Of a stretch of DNA of 64,000 bases, positions 54,063 to 63,484 are shown piece after piece; positions within the stretch are counted from its first letter, which is position 1; each line of letters begins with the position of its first letter. The notes below the pieces were generated by a model. The model searched no databases and was not told the DNA's origin. It was given only the letters and a program-made list of their open reading frames with translations. The stretch comes from Streptomyces chartreusis NRRL 3882 (lineage in GTDB: Bacteria > Actinomycetota > Actinomycetes > Streptomycetales > Streptomycetaceae): assembly GCF_900236475.1 (NCBI RefSeq), contig NZ_LT963352.1:6018001-6082000 (forward strand). The letters run 5' to 3'. Made by a program: the position numbers and the translations under genes.

Positions 54063-54845
54063 CTACCGCCAGTGCACTGACCCGGTGCCTCCGGGAACCG
54101 CCGCCTCGGCCTTCGCCCGGATCTCCCGCATCACGGCGACGATGCGCTCCTCGTGCTCCGGCGTGAGCCGGGCCACCGGCACCGAGCAGCTGATCGCGTC
54201 CAGCGCGGGGGTGTCGTAGCGCAGCGCGAAGCCGAAGCCGACGATGCCGGTCACTCCCTCCTCGCGATCCGCGGACCAGCCGCGGGCCCGGACCTGGGCG
54301 AGGTCGGCCACCAGGGACTCCCGGCTGGTGTGCGTGTTCGGGGTCAGCGCCTCGTACGGCCCCTCGGGCAGTTCCGCGTCCGGGCGCTCCGCCAGCAGCG
54401 CCTTGCCCAGGGCCCCGGCGTGCGCGGGCAGGCGCCGCCCCACCCGGCTGATCGTGCGCAGGTACTCGTGCGACTCCCGCGTCGCCAGATACGCCACGTC
54501 CCGGCCGTCCAGGCGCCCCATGTGGATCGTCTCGCCGAGCGCCTCGGACGCCTCGTCGAGATACGGCCGTACGGCCCGGACCCGCGGGTCGGAGTCCAGG
54601 TAGCTGGTGCCGGTGAGCAGGGCGTGGATGCCGATGCCGTACAGGGAGCCGGTGACGTCGGTGCGGACCCAGCCGCGCGAGATCAGGGTCTGGAGCAGCG
54701 CGTACATCGAGCTGCGGGGCACGCCGAGTTCGTCGGCCAGCTCCTGGAGCCGTGCCGGGCGGTCGCCGCGCGCCGCGAGGAGTTCCAGCAGCTCGACCGT
54801 GCGGGCCGCGGACTTCACCTCGCGGACGCCCCCTGTGTCTGGCAT
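54063..54845 (-). CDS. IclR family transcriptional regulator, likely of glucarate genes
   Basis: 260 residues: winged helix-turn-helix (AARTVELLELLAARGDRPAR, LADELGVPRSSMYALLQTL) and the IclR effector domain (LGETIHMGRLDGRDVAYLAT, GALGKALLAERPDAEL, GFGFALRYDTPALDAISCSV). It is divergent from kdgD-gudD with 88 bp between, so it most likely senses a sugar acid and controls that operon and itself. TACCAT lies exactly six bases before its ATG on the coding strand, consistent with a leaderless message. Confidence 0.93.
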   Translation of the reverse strand: MPDTGGVREVKSAARTVELLELLAARGDRPARLQELADELGVPRSSMYALLQTLISRGWVRTDVTGSLYGIGIHALLTGTSYLDSDPRVRAVRPYLDEASEALGETIHMGRLDGRDVAYLATRESHEYLRTISRVGRRLPAHAGALGKALLAERPDAELPEGPYEALTPNTHTSRESLVADLAQVRARGWSADREEGVTGIVGFGFALRYDTPALDAISCSVPVARLTPEHEERIVAVMREIRAKAEAAVPGGTGSVHWR

Positions 54846-54911
54846 GCGCCGATGGTAATCGGGCCGGCCCGCGCAGTTGACGTTCACGCATCCACCCCGC
54901 ATTCTCATACA

Positions 54912-54924
54912 TAGATGACGTCTA
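54912..54924. promoter_or_regulatory. inverted repeat in the IclR-kdgD divergent region
   Basis: TAGATGACGTCTA with arms TAGA/TCTA and matched centre, flanked at a distance by CTCAT (54904) and ATGAG (54926), just upstream of kdgD. A candidate IclR operator. Confidence 0.45.
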
Positions 54925-54933
54925 CATGAGGAG

Positions 54934-55917
54934 ATGGCCGAGGAGATGGCCCAGGAGACGAGTGAGGAGACGGCCCTGAGCGCCGGACCGGGTGCCGTCG
55001 CGCACCGGCTGCGGGACGGCATGGCCGGTGGCGTGCTGTCGTTCCCGCTGACCAGCTTCCGCGACGACGGCAGCCTCGACCCGGAGGGCTTTCGCGCCTA
55101 CGTCGCGGGCCGGCTCGCCGCCTCGCCCGGCGCCGTCTTCCCCGCCTGCGGCACCGGCGAGTTCTTCTCGCTCGACGAGGACGAGTACCGGCAGGTCGTC
55201 GCCATCACGGTCGAGGAGGCGGCGGGCCGCGTACCCGTCGTCGCGGGCGTCGGCTACGGCTGGGCGCAGGCCGTCCGGTTCGCGCGCATCGCCGAGGACG
55301 CCGGGGCCGACGCGCTGCTCGTGCTGCCGCACTACCTCGTCGCCGCCCCGCAAGACGGCCTGGTCGCCCAGCTGGAACAGATCGCCGCCCGCACCCGGCT
55401 GCCCCTGATCGCCTACCAGCGTGGCCAGGTCGCGTTCACCGCCGCATCGCTCAGGCGCATCGCGGCCCTGCCGGGCGTCATCGGCCTCAAGGACGGCCAC
55501 AGCGACCTGGACCGGCTCCAGCGCCTCACCCTCGCGGCGCCCGAGGGATTCCTGTTCTTCAACGGCGCCGCCACCGCCGAGATGCAGGCCCGTGCCTACG
55601 CCACCGTCGGCGTCCCCGCCTACTCCTCCGCCGTCCACGCCTTCGCCCCCGAGATCGCCGACGCCTTCTTCGCCGCCCTGCGCGACGGCGACCACGGCAC
55701 CGTCGACAAGCTGCTGCGCGGCTTCTACGTCCCGCTCGTCGAACTGCGCGACCGCGTCCCCGGGTACGCCGTGTCGCTGGTGAAGGCGGCGGCCCGGCTG
55801 CGCGGCCATTCCGTGGGCCCCGTCCGCGCCCCGCTCACCGACCCCTCGCCCGCCGACCTGGCCGCCCTCACCGCCCTGCTCACCGCGGGACTCGACCTCG
55901 TGGGAGCCGCTCTGTGA
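54934..55917 (+). CDS. kdgD: 5-dehydro-4-deoxyglucarate dehydratase
   Basis: Member of the dihydrodipicolinate-synthase superfamily; converts 5-dehydro-4-deoxy-D-glucarate to 2-oxoglutarate semialdehyde, water and CO2. 327 residues. GVLSFPLTSFRDDGSLD at the start is typical of the KdgD branch; GTGEFFSLDEDEY binds substrate, and the Schiff-base lysine is in VIGLKDGHSDLDR. The first ~25 residues (AEEMAQETSEETAL) form a non-conserved extension; ATG 54934 has GAGGAG only one base away, so ATG 54946 or a later start is possible. Its stop overlaps the gudD start (GTGA). Confidence 0.92.
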   Translation: MAEEMAQETSEETALSAGPGAVAHRLRDGMAGGVLSFPLTSFRDDGSLDPEGFRAYVAGRLAASPGAVFPACGTGEFFSLDEDEYRQVVAITVEEAAGRVPVVAGVGYGWAQAVRFARIAEDAGADALLVLPHYLVAAPQDGLVAQLEQIAARTRLPLIAYQRGQVAFTAASLRRIAALPGVIGLKDGHSDLDRLQRLTLAAPEGFLFFNGAATAEMQARAYATVGVPAYSSAVHAFAPEIADAFFAALRDGDHGTVDKLLRGFYVPLVELRDRVPGYAVSLVKAAARLRGHSVGPVRAPLTDPSPADLAALTALLTAGLDLVGAAL

Positions 55918-57212
55918 ACCTCGCCATCACCGACGTACGGCTGACGCCGATCCTGGTCGCGGACCCGCCGCTGCTGAACACGCAGGGCGTGCACCAGCCG
56001 TACACGCCCCGGCTGATCGTCGAGGTCGTCACGGCGGACGGGGTCACGGGCGTGGGGGAGACCTACGGCGACACCAAGTACCTGGAGCTGGCCCGGCCCT
56101 TCGCCGAGCGGCTCAAGGGACGCCAGGTCAGCGACCTCAACGGGCTGTTCACGGTCGCGGACCAGGTCGCGGTGGACGCCTCCCGGGTCGTCGACGCCGT
56201 CGACGTCGGCGGGCTGCGCGGCGTCCAGACCGCCGACAAGCTGCGGCTGTCCGTCGTCTCCGCCTTCGAGGTCGCCTGCCTCGACGCCCTCGGCAAGGCC
56301 CTCGGGCTGCCCGTGCACGCGCTGCTCGGCGGCAAGGTGCGCGACGCCGTCGAGTACAGCGCGTACCTGTTCTACAAGTGGGCCGGCCACCCGGAGGGCG
56401 TCGCCTGCGAGAAGGACGACTGGGGGGCCGCCGTCGACCCGGCCGGGGTGGTGGAACAGGCCCGCCGGTTCACCGAGCGGTACGGCTTCAATTCCTTCAA
56501 GCTCAAGGGCGGCGTCTTCCCGCCCGACGAGGAGATCGCGGCCGTCCGGGCGCTCGCCGAGGCGTTCCCCGGGCACCCGCTGCGGCTCGACCCCAACGGC
56601 GCCTGGTCCCTGGAGACCTCGCTGCGGGTGGCGCGGGAACTCGGGGACGTCCTGGAGTACCTGGAGGACCCGACCCTCGGCACCCCCGCCATGGCCGAGG
56701 TCGCCGAGCGGACGGGGGTGCCGCTCGCCACCAACATGTGCGTGACGACCTTCGCCGAGATCAAGGAAGCGTTCACCACGGGCGCCGTCGGCGCCGTCCA
56801 GGTGGTGCTCTCCGACCACCACTACTGGGGCGGACTGCGCAACACCCAGCAGCTCGCGGCCGTCTGCCGCACCTTCGGCGTCGGCGTGTCGATGCACTCC
56901 AACACCCACCTGGGCATCTCGCTCGCCGCGATGACCCATGTGGCGGCCACCGTCCCGAACCTCCACCACGCCTGCGACTCCCACTACCCGTGGCAGTCGG
57001 AGGACGTGCTCACCGAGCGGCTCACCTTCGAGGGCGGCAGGATCGCCGTGTCCGACGCGCCCGGGCTCGGCGTGCAGCTCGACCGTGAGCGGCTGGCCGT
57101 ACTGCACCGGCGGTGGCTGGATGACGACGGTACGCTGCGCGACCGCGACGACGCGGCGGCCATGCGGGTCGCCGACCCGGAGTGGGTGACGCCCTCGATG
57201 CCCCGCTGGTAG
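55914..57212 (+). CDS. gudD: glucarate dehydratase
   Basis: Enolase-superfamily enzyme removing water from D-glucarate (or L-idarate) to give 5-dehydro-4-deoxyglucarate, the KdgD substrate. 432 residues. Catalytic elements: FNSFKLKGGVFPPDEE (KxK pair), LDPNGAWSLE and YLEDPTLGTPAMAEVA (metal ligands Asp and Glu), LATNMCVTTFAE (Asn) and VSMHSNTHLGISLAAMTH (general-base His). PLLNTQGVHQPYTPRLIVEV at the N-terminus is the capping-domain motif of GlucD. GTG 55914 overlaps the kdgD stop. Confidence 0.95.
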   Translation: MNLAITDVRLTPILVADPPLLNTQGVHQPYTPRLIVEVVTADGVTGVGETYGDTKYLELARPFAERLKGRQVSDLNGLFTVADQVAVDASRVVDAVDVGGLRGVQTADKLRLSVVSAFEVACLDALGKALGLPVHALLGGKVRDAVEYSAYLFYKWAGHPEGVACEKDDWGAAVDPAGVVEQARRFTERYGFNSFKLKGGVFPPDEEIAAVRALAEAFPGHPLRLDPNGAWSLETSLRVARELGDVLEYLEDPTLGTPAMAEVAERTGVPLATNMCVTTFAEIKEAFTTGAVGAVQVVLSDHHYWGGLRNTQQLAAVCRTFGVGVSMHSNTHLGISLAAMTHVAATVPNLHHACDSHYPWQSEDVLTERLTFEGGRIAVSDAPGLGVQLDRERLAVLHRRWLDDDGTLRDRDDAAAMRVADPEWVTPSMPRW

Positions 57213-57317
57213 CGCCGGCTCCCCGGTCGCCCACTGGTCGCCCAGGGGCGCGCGAGGGCCGGTGCGAGCTCACGGAACGGGTGGGTCCTGCGTGATCGGC
57301 GTCACGTTGTCGGTGGT

Positions 57318-57346
57318 GTGGTGCACACTGGCCTGAACCGCACCAC
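57318..57346. promoter_or_regulatory. inverted repeat upstream of the PfkB kinase
   Basis: GTGGTGC (57318-57324) and GCACCAC (57340-57346), 16-44 bp before the start codon, overlapping the likely promoter. Possible operator. Confidence 0.45.
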
Positions 57347-57361
57347 GTCAGGGAGCGCATC

Positions 57362-58498
57362 GTGATCGCGTCCACCGCCCCGGCCGGAAAGGGCCCGGCC
57401 GGAAAGGGATCGCACCGCCAGAGTCAGGTCGATCCGCTCGCCCCGCTGCGCGCGCCGGACGACCCGCCCTGGGACGTCTATCTCACCGGCACCGTCTTCC
57501 TCGACATCATCTTCACCGGGCTCGACTCCGCCCCGGTGCGCGGGACCGAGTCCTGGGCACGCGGGATGGGGTCGAGCCCCGGCGGCGCCGCCAACATGGC
57601 CACCGCCCTGGCCCGCCTCGGCCTGCGCACGTCCCTCGCGGCGGCCTTCGGCGACGACCACTACGGCGACTACTGCTGGGACGCCCTGGAGCACGGCGAG
57701 GGCATCGACCTCTCCGCGTCGCGCACGGTGCCCGGCTGGCACTCCCCGGTGACGGTCTCCATGGCTTACGAGGGGGAGCGCACGATGGTCTCGCACGGCC
57801 ATGAGCCGCCCCCGGAGGAGCCCGCCCCCGAGTGCCCGCCGCGCGCGCGTGCCGCCGTCGCCTCCCTCGCCCCCGGCGTCAGCGCGCCCTGGATCGCCCA
57901 GGCCGCGAGCAAGGGCACCCGGGTCTTCGGCGACGTCGGCTGGGACGACACCGGCGCGTGGGACCTGGCGGCGCTGCCCGACCTGCGGCACTGCGAGGCG
58001 TTCCTGCCGAACGCGGAGGAGGCCATGCGGTACACGGGCGCGGACTGCCCCAGGGCGGCGGCGCACGCGCTGACCGACCACGTGCCGCTCGCGGTCGTCA
58101 CGCTCGGGGCGGACGGGGCGTACGCGGTGGACCGGCGTACGGGGGAGACGGCGGAGGTTCCGGCGATCGAGGTCGAGGCGCTCGATCCGACCGGGGCGGG
58201 GGACGTGTTCGTCGCCGGGTTCGTGACCGGGACCCTGGCGGACTGGCCGCTGGCGGACCGGCTGGCCTTCGCCGGGCTGACGGCGGCGCTGTCGGTGCAG
58301 GAGTTCGGGGGGTCGTTGTCGGCGCCGGGGTGGTCGGAGATCGCGGCGTGGTGGCGGAGGGTGCAGTCGGTCGAGGGGCAGGATCCGGAGGCCCTGCAGC
58401 GGTACGGGTTCCTTGCAGGGCTGGTGTCGGAGGAGTTGATGAGGCCCTGGCCGCTGCGGCGGGCCGTACCTACGATCGGCTTCCGGCGCTCGGCGTGA
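57362..58498 (+). CDS. PfkB-family carbohydrate kinase
   Basis: Ribokinase-fold sugar or nucleoside kinase, 378 residues. N-terminal substrate motif GGAANMATALARLGL, ATP/anion motif DPTGAGDVFVAGF (about 280-292) with the catalytic Asp. The first ~30 residues (PAGKGPAGKGSHRQSQ) are a polar extension. GGGAG lies before GTG 57362. It is 149 bp after gudD with its own inverted repeat, so it may be a separate unit. Since the glucarate route ends in 2-oxoglutarate without phosphorylation, its substrate is probably another sugar. Confidence 0.92.
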   Translation: MIASTAPAGKGPAGKGSHRQSQVDPLAPLRAPDDPPWDVYLTGTVFLDIIFTGLDSAPVRGTESWARGMGSSPGGAANMATALARLGLRTSLAAAFGDDHYGDYCWDALEHGEGIDLSASRTVPGWHSPVTVSMAYEGERTMVSHGHEPPPEEPAPECPPRARAAVASLAPGVSAPWIAQAASKGTRVFGDVGWDDTGAWDLAALPDLRHCEAFLPNAEEAMRYTGADCPRAAAHALTDHVPLAVVTLGADGAYAVDRRTGETAEVPAIEVEALDPTGAGDVFVAGFVTGTLADWPLADRLAFAGLTAALSVQEFGGSLSAPGWSEIAAWWRRVQSVEGQDPEALQRYGFLAGLVSEELMRPWPLRRAVPTIGFRRSA

Positions 58499-58842
58499 CC
58501 TCCTGGCCTCCCAGGGGGCTCCGCTCCCTGGACCCCCGGCCTGTGCCCACCCGCCACCGAATCACCCCGTCAAGAGCCGCCGTCGCCCCCGAAGCGGTCA
58601 GCCGGGTGGCACGGCCGCCCCGAATCACTCGGCCGCCAGGCACCGCCGCCCCGGATCAACCGGTCAAGAGCCGCCGTCATCCCCGAAGCGGTCGGTTGCC
58701 ACGGCCTGTCGCCCCCGTTTCCAACCCCGCCCCCAAAACCCCTACGGCGTTGTCAGTCCCCCGTCGTACCCTGGGAATCGCGAGGCCGCCCTCAGCTACG
58801 CGGCCGTGAAGAGGAGGAACCGCAGGCCTTCAGCGCCGGCCC
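58499..58842 (+). other. 344-bp gap before phoH with a direct repeat
   Basis: No credible gene. It contains two copies of a 32-bp sequence (58569-58600 and 58663-58694) differing at three positions, centred on GTCAAGAGCCGCCGTC and CCCCGAAGCGGTC. Near the right end, TACCCT at 58807-ward is absent, but TACCCT at 58767-58772 could be the phoH -10, giving a 64-base leader. Confidence 0.6.
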
Positions 58843-59910
<1,068 letters not shown>

Positions 59911-59924
59911 ACACACACAGCACC

Positions 59925-60422
59925 ATGTCGATCGACGTCAACAACGAGTCCGGCACCGAGGTCGACGAGCAGGCGATCCTCGACATCGCCCGTTACGCGC
60001 TCGCGCGGATGCGCATCCACCCGCTCTCCGAGCTCTCGGTGATCGTCGTGGACGCCGACGCCATGGAGCAGCTCCACATCCAGTGGATGGACCTGCCGGG
60101 CCCCACGGATGTCATGTCCTTCCCGATGGACGAGCTGCGCCCGCCGTCCAAGGACGACGACGAGCCGCCGCAGGGGCTGCTCGGCGACATCGTGCTGTGC
60201 CCCGAGGTCGCCGAGAAGCAGGGCAAGGAAGCGGACACGCAGCACTCCATGGACGAGGAGCTCCAGCTCCTCACCGTCCACGGCGTGCTGCACCTGCTCG
60301 GCTACGACCACGAGGAGCCGGACGAGAAGGCCGAGATGTTCGGCCTCCAGGCGGCCATCGTGGACGGCTGGCGCGCGGAGCGGGGCCTGACCGGCCCGTC
60401 CCCGGCGCCGACGGTCTCCTGA
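59925..60422 (+). CDS. ybeY: rRNA maturation endoribonuclease YbeY
   Basis: Single-strand endoribonuclease involved in 16S 3'-end maturation and ribosome quality control. 165 residues with the zinc motif LTVHGVLHLLGYDHEEPDE (H-x3-H-x5-H) near 117-135 and TDVMSFPMDE upstream. Followed eight bases later by the CorC-like gene. phoH-ybeY-corC is a widely conserved trio. Confidence 0.97.
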   Translation: MSIDVNNESGTEVDEQAILDIARYALARMRIHPLSELSVIVVDADAMEQLHIQWMDLPGPTDVMSFPMDELRPPSKDDDEPPQGLLGDIVLCPEVAEKQGKEADTQHSMDEELQLLTVHGVLHLLGYDHEEPDEKAEMFGLQAAIVDGWRAERGLTGPSPAPTVS

Positions 60423-60429
60423 GCCGCCG

Positions 60430-61734
60430 ATGAGTCCCCAACTCGCCCTGGGCGCGGTCGCCCTGGTCGTCGTGGCCTGGCTCGCCGCCTGCGCGGAGGC
60501 GGGCCTCGCGCGCGTCTCCAGCTTCCGCGCGGAGGAGGCCGTGCGCTCCGGCCGCCGCGGCAGCGCCAAGCTGTCCCAGGTCGCCGCCGACCCGACCCGC
60601 TACCTGAACGTGGCGCTGCTGGTCCGCGTCGCCTGCGAGATGGCCGCCGCCGCGCTGATCACCTACGGCTGCCTGAAGGAGTTCGACGGCACGACCGAGG
60701 CCCTCCTGATCGCCATCGCGGTCATGGTCCTCGTGTCGTACGTCGCCGTCGGCGTCTCCCCGCGCACCATCGGCCGCCAGCACCCGCTGAACACGGCGAC
60801 GCTCTCGGCGTACGTCCTGGTGCCGCTGGCCCGGATCATGGGCCCGATCCCGTCGCTGCTCATCCTCATCGGCAACGCGCTCACCCCCGGCAAGGGCTTC
60901 CGCCGGGGGCCCTTCGCCTCCGAGGCGGAGCTGCGCGCGCTGGTCGACCTCGCCGAGAAGGAATCGCTCATCGAGGACGAGGAGCGCCGCATGGTGCACT
61001 CGGTCTTCGAGCTGGGCGACACCCTCGTCCGGGAGGTCATGGTCCCGCGCACGGACCTGGTGGTCATCGAACGCTTCAAGACCATCCGCCAGGCCCTCAC
61101 CCTCGCCCTGCGCTCCGGCTTCTCGCGGATCCCGGTGACCGGCGAGAGCGAGGACGACATCGTCGGGATCGTGTATCTGAAGGACCTGGTCCGCAAGACG
61201 CACATCAGCCGCGAGGCCGAGTCCGAGCAGGTGTCCACGGCGATGCGCCCGGCGTTCTTCGTGCCCGACACCAAGAACGCGGGCGACCTGCTGCGCGAGA
61301 TGCAGAAGGAGCGCAACCACGTCGCCGTCGCCGTCGACGAGTACGGCGGCACCGCCGGCATCGTCACCATCGAGGACATCCTCGAGGAGATCGTCGGCGA
61401 GATCACCGACGAGTACGACCGCGAACTGCCGCCGGTGGAGGACCTCGGCAAGGACCGCTACCGGGTCACTGCCCGCCTGGACATCGGCGACCTGGGCGAG
61501 CTGTACGGCCTGGAGGCGTTCGACGACGAGGACGTCGAGACGGTCGGCGGTCTGCTGGCGAAGGCGCTGGGCCGGGTTCCCATCGCCGGTGCGTCGTCCG
61601 TCGTCGGTCTCCCGGACGGCAGGGAACTGCGCCTGACCGCTGAGGCCGCGGCCGGCCGCCGGAACAAGATCGTGACCGTGCTGGTGGAGCCGGTGGATCC
61701 GGCGGATCCCCCCGAGGAGGAGAAGCCGGAATGA
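60430..61734 (+). CDS. CNNM/CorC family protein (DUF21, CBS pair, CorC_HlyC)
   Basis: 434 residues. Four N-terminal membrane helices of the DUF21 type (LALGAVALVVVAWLAACAEA, ALLIAIAVMVLVSYVAVGV, LLILIGNAL), two CBS domains (VREVMVPRTDLVVIERFKT and FVPDTKNAGDLLREMQKERN) and a CorC_HlyC domain at the C-terminus (YRVTARLDIGDLGELYGLE). Linked in other bacteria to magnesium or cobalt efflux or resistance; often mislabelled haemolysin. Its stop overlaps the next start (ATGA, 61731-61734). Confidence 0.93.
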   Translation: MSPQLALGAVALVVVAWLAACAEAGLARVSSFRAEEAVRSGRRGSAKLSQVAADPTRYLNVALLVRVACEMAAAALITYGCLKEFDGTTEALLIAIAVMVLVSYVAVGVSPRTIGRQHPLNTATLSAYVLVPLARIMGPIPSLLILIGNALTPGKGFRRGPFASEAELRALVDLAEKESLIEDEERRMVHSVFELGDTLVREVMVPRTDLVVIERFKTIRQALTLALRSGFSRIPVTGESEDDIVGIVYLKDLVRKTHISREAESEQVSTAMRPAFFVPDTKNAGDLLREMQKERNHVAVAVDEYGGTAGIVTIEDILEEIVGEITDEYDRELPPVEDLGKDRYRVTARLDIGDLGELYGLEAFDDEDVETVGGLLAKALGRVPIAGASSVVGLPDGRELRLTAEAAAGRRNKIVTVLVEPVDPADPPEEEKPE

Positions 61735-62090
61735 CTCCGCAGGAACTGCGCGCGTTCTGCCTGTCGTTCAACGCGGCGGTCGAGGACTTCCCGTTCAGCC
61801 CGGAGATCTCGGTCTTCAAGGTCCAGGGCAAGCTCTTCGCCCTGTCGCACCTCGACGCGCGTCCCCTGAAGGTCAACCTCAAGTGCGACCCGGACGACGC
61901 GATCCGGCTGCGCCGCGAGCACGAGGGCCTGATCGTCCCCGGCTGGCACATGAACAAGCGGCACTGGAACACGGTCACGGCCGACGGGGGACTCCCGGAC
62001 CGGCTGGTCCGGGAGCTCGTCGAGGACTCCTACGACCTCGTCGTCGCGGGCCTGCCGCGAGCGGACCGCCTCCGCCTCGACCGGTCCTGA
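61731..62090 (+). CDS. MmcQ/YjbR family DNA-binding-like protein
   Basis: 119 residues with the YjbR double-wing fold: MTPQELRAFCLSFNAAVEDF, VFKVQGKLFALSHLD, VNLKCDPDDAIRLRREHEGL, PGWHMNKRHWNTVTAD and ELVEDSYDLVVAGLPR. The family resembles DNA-binding domains but has no established role. Coupled to the CorC-like gene by a 4-bp overlap. Confidence 0.92.
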   Translation: MTPQELRAFCLSFNAAVEDFPFSPEISVFKVQGKLFALSHLDARPLKVNLKCDPDDAIRLRREHEGLIVPGWHMNKRHWNTVTADGGLPDRLVRELVEDSYDLVVAGLPRADRLRLDRS

Positions 62091-62098
62091 CGCTTACG

Positions 62099-62104
62099 TA
62101 TGCT
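62099..62104 (+). promoter_or_regulatory. -10 box before the cytidine-deaminase-like gene
   Basis: TATGCT, six bases before ATG 62111, in the short gap after the YjbR gene. Predicts a leaderless transcript. Confidence 0.45.
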
Positions 62105-62110
62105 CGGATC

Positions 62111-62464
62111 ATGACCGACAGCAGCGCGCTCGACCCCGAGGACCGCAAGATCGTCACCCTGGCCCGTTCCGCACGGGCCCGCAACGGCGTGCCCGAGGGG
62201 GCGGCCGTACGGGACGAGACCGGACGTACGTATGTCGCGGGGACCGTGGCCCTCGACTCCCTGAGGCTCAGTGCCCTCCAGACGGCGGTGGCGATGGCGG
62301 TGGCCTCGGGCGCGACGTCGCTGGAGGCGGCGGCGGTCGTGACGGAGGCGGAGACGGCGTCCGCCGAGGACCGGGCGGCGGTACGGGATCTCGGTGGGGC
62401 GGGGACGCCGGTACTGATCGCCGGGCCCGACGGGACGGTCCGTGCCACGGTGACCGCCGGCTGA
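62111..62464 (+). CDS. cytidine-deaminase-like protein lacking the zinc site
   Basis: 117 residues that follow the layout of small cytidine deaminases (AVRDETGRTYVAGTVALDSL, then a helix ATSLEAAAVVTEAE, then TPVLIAGPDG) but without either zinc motif: where C/HAExxA is expected there is LSALQTAVAMAVASG, and no PCxxC follows; the protein has no cysteine at all. It is therefore unlikely to deaminate cytidine. It might bind nucleosides or act structurally. In other streptomycetes, from memory, a protein of this type precedes era. Confidence 0.82.
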   Translation: MTDSSALDPEDRKIVTLARSARARNGVPEGAAVRDETGRTYVAGTVALDSLRLSALQTAVAMAVASGATSLEAAAVVTEAETASAEDRAAVRDLGGAGTPVLIAGPDGTVRATVTAG

Positions 62465-62646
62465 CGTGCTGGCCGAACTTCGCTGTAACCGGCGGTAATT
62501 AGGCGAGATTTCAACCTTGCCGCCGTCTGCCCCAGCCGCATCAATGGAACCGTCAGTTCCGACGGACCGTCAGGTTCGGCTCTCGGCAGTGTGTCCGCAT
62601 CCACGTGCCGAGCGGTCCCCCCACACGGAAAGGGAACCGTAATCCC

Positions 62647-63123
62647 ATGAGATGCAAGCGAATCGGAGCGGGCGCGGCCCTGGCGGCCGGTGCCCTCGCG
62701 GTCACCGGGCTCGCCTTCGCCCCCGCCGCACTCGCCGTCACCCCTCAGACGGCGACGATCAGCGCCGACTGCGGCACCTTCGGCAGTGGCGAGGCCACGC
62801 TCACGGCCACGCAGGACGGCACCGCCGCCACCGTCACCGTCAAGTCGTCCGCGATCACCGCGCCGATCGGCCTCGGCGAGGACTCGATCGCGTCCACCCT
62901 CACCCTGGTGAAGACCGGCGGCGGCACCGTCGACTTCACCGGCACGGAGAACCCGGCGATGGCCGCCGGCGCCCCCGTCGAGGTCGGCCCCCTCAGCGGC
63001 ACCGTGGCTTCCGGCGACAGCCTGGAGGCCTTCGGCGGCTCGCTGAAGATGACCGTCTTCGGCATCACCATCACCTGCACGGCGACCGGGCCGCAGTCGC
63101 CGGGCCCGTTCGTGTTCGACTGA
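62647..63123 (+). CDS. small secreted protein, 158 aa
   Basis: Clear signal peptide (MRCKRIGAGAALAAGALAVT, cleavage after AALA near residue 29). The mature part is beta-rich with two cysteines, one in SADCGTFGSGEATL and one in TITCTATG, likely a disulphide; it is acidic with many Thr/Gly. No catalytic motif. AAAGGGAA lies upstream of ATG 62647. The 182-bp gap before it holds GGTAAT-type AT-rich sequence that is probably its promoter. Convergent with glnK, 22 bp apart. Confidence 0.82.
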   Translation: MRCKRIGAGAALAAGALAVTGLAFAPAALAVTPQTATISADCGTFGSGEATLTATQDGTAATVTVKSSAITAPIGLGEDSIASTLTLVKTGGGTVDFTGTENPAMAAGAPVEVGPLSGTVASGDSLEAFGGSLKMTVFGITITCTATGPQSPGPFVFD

Positions 63124-63145
63124 TCCCGGCCGGGCCGGGCGCGAC

Positions 63146-63484
63146 CTACAGCGCGTCCGGCCCGCGCTCGCCCGTCCGCACCCGCACGACCGTGTCCACG
63201 GGCAGCGCCCACACCTTGCCGTCGCCGATCTTGCCGGTGTGCGCGGCCTTCACGACCGCGTCGATGACGGCCTCGGCGTCCGCGTCCTCGACGACGACCT
63301 CGATCCGGACCTTCGGCACCAGGTCGACCTGGTACTCGGCGCCGCGGTACACCTCGGTGTGGCCGCGCTGCCGTCCGTAGCCGCTGGCCTCGCTCACGGT
63401 CAGGCCCTGCACGCCGAGTTCCTGCAAGGCGTTCTTGATCTCGTCGAGGCGGTACGGCTTGACGATCGCGGTGATGAGCTTCAT
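63146..63484 (-). CDS. glnK: PII nitrogen regulatory protein GlnK/GlnB
   Basis: 112-residue trimeric signal protein sensing ATP/ADP and 2-oxoglutarate. MKLITAIVKPYRLDEIKNAL at the N-terminus, T-loop YGRQRGHTEVYRGAEY with Tyr51, the residue modified (adenylylated in actinobacteria), and the C-terminal GKIGDGKVWALPVDTVVRVR. ATG 63484 overlaps the amtB stop (ATGA), so both come from one transcript, the standard amtB-glnK pairing in which GlnK gates the ammonium channel. glnD would be expected next downstream but the gene on that side is a convergent secreted-protein gene. Confidence 0.97.
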   Translation of the reverse strand: MKLITAIVKPYRLDEIKNALQELGVQGLTVSEASGYGRQRGHTEVYRGAEYQVDLVPKVRIEVVVEDADAEAVIDAVVKAAHTGKIGDGKVWALPVDTVVRVRTGERGPDAL

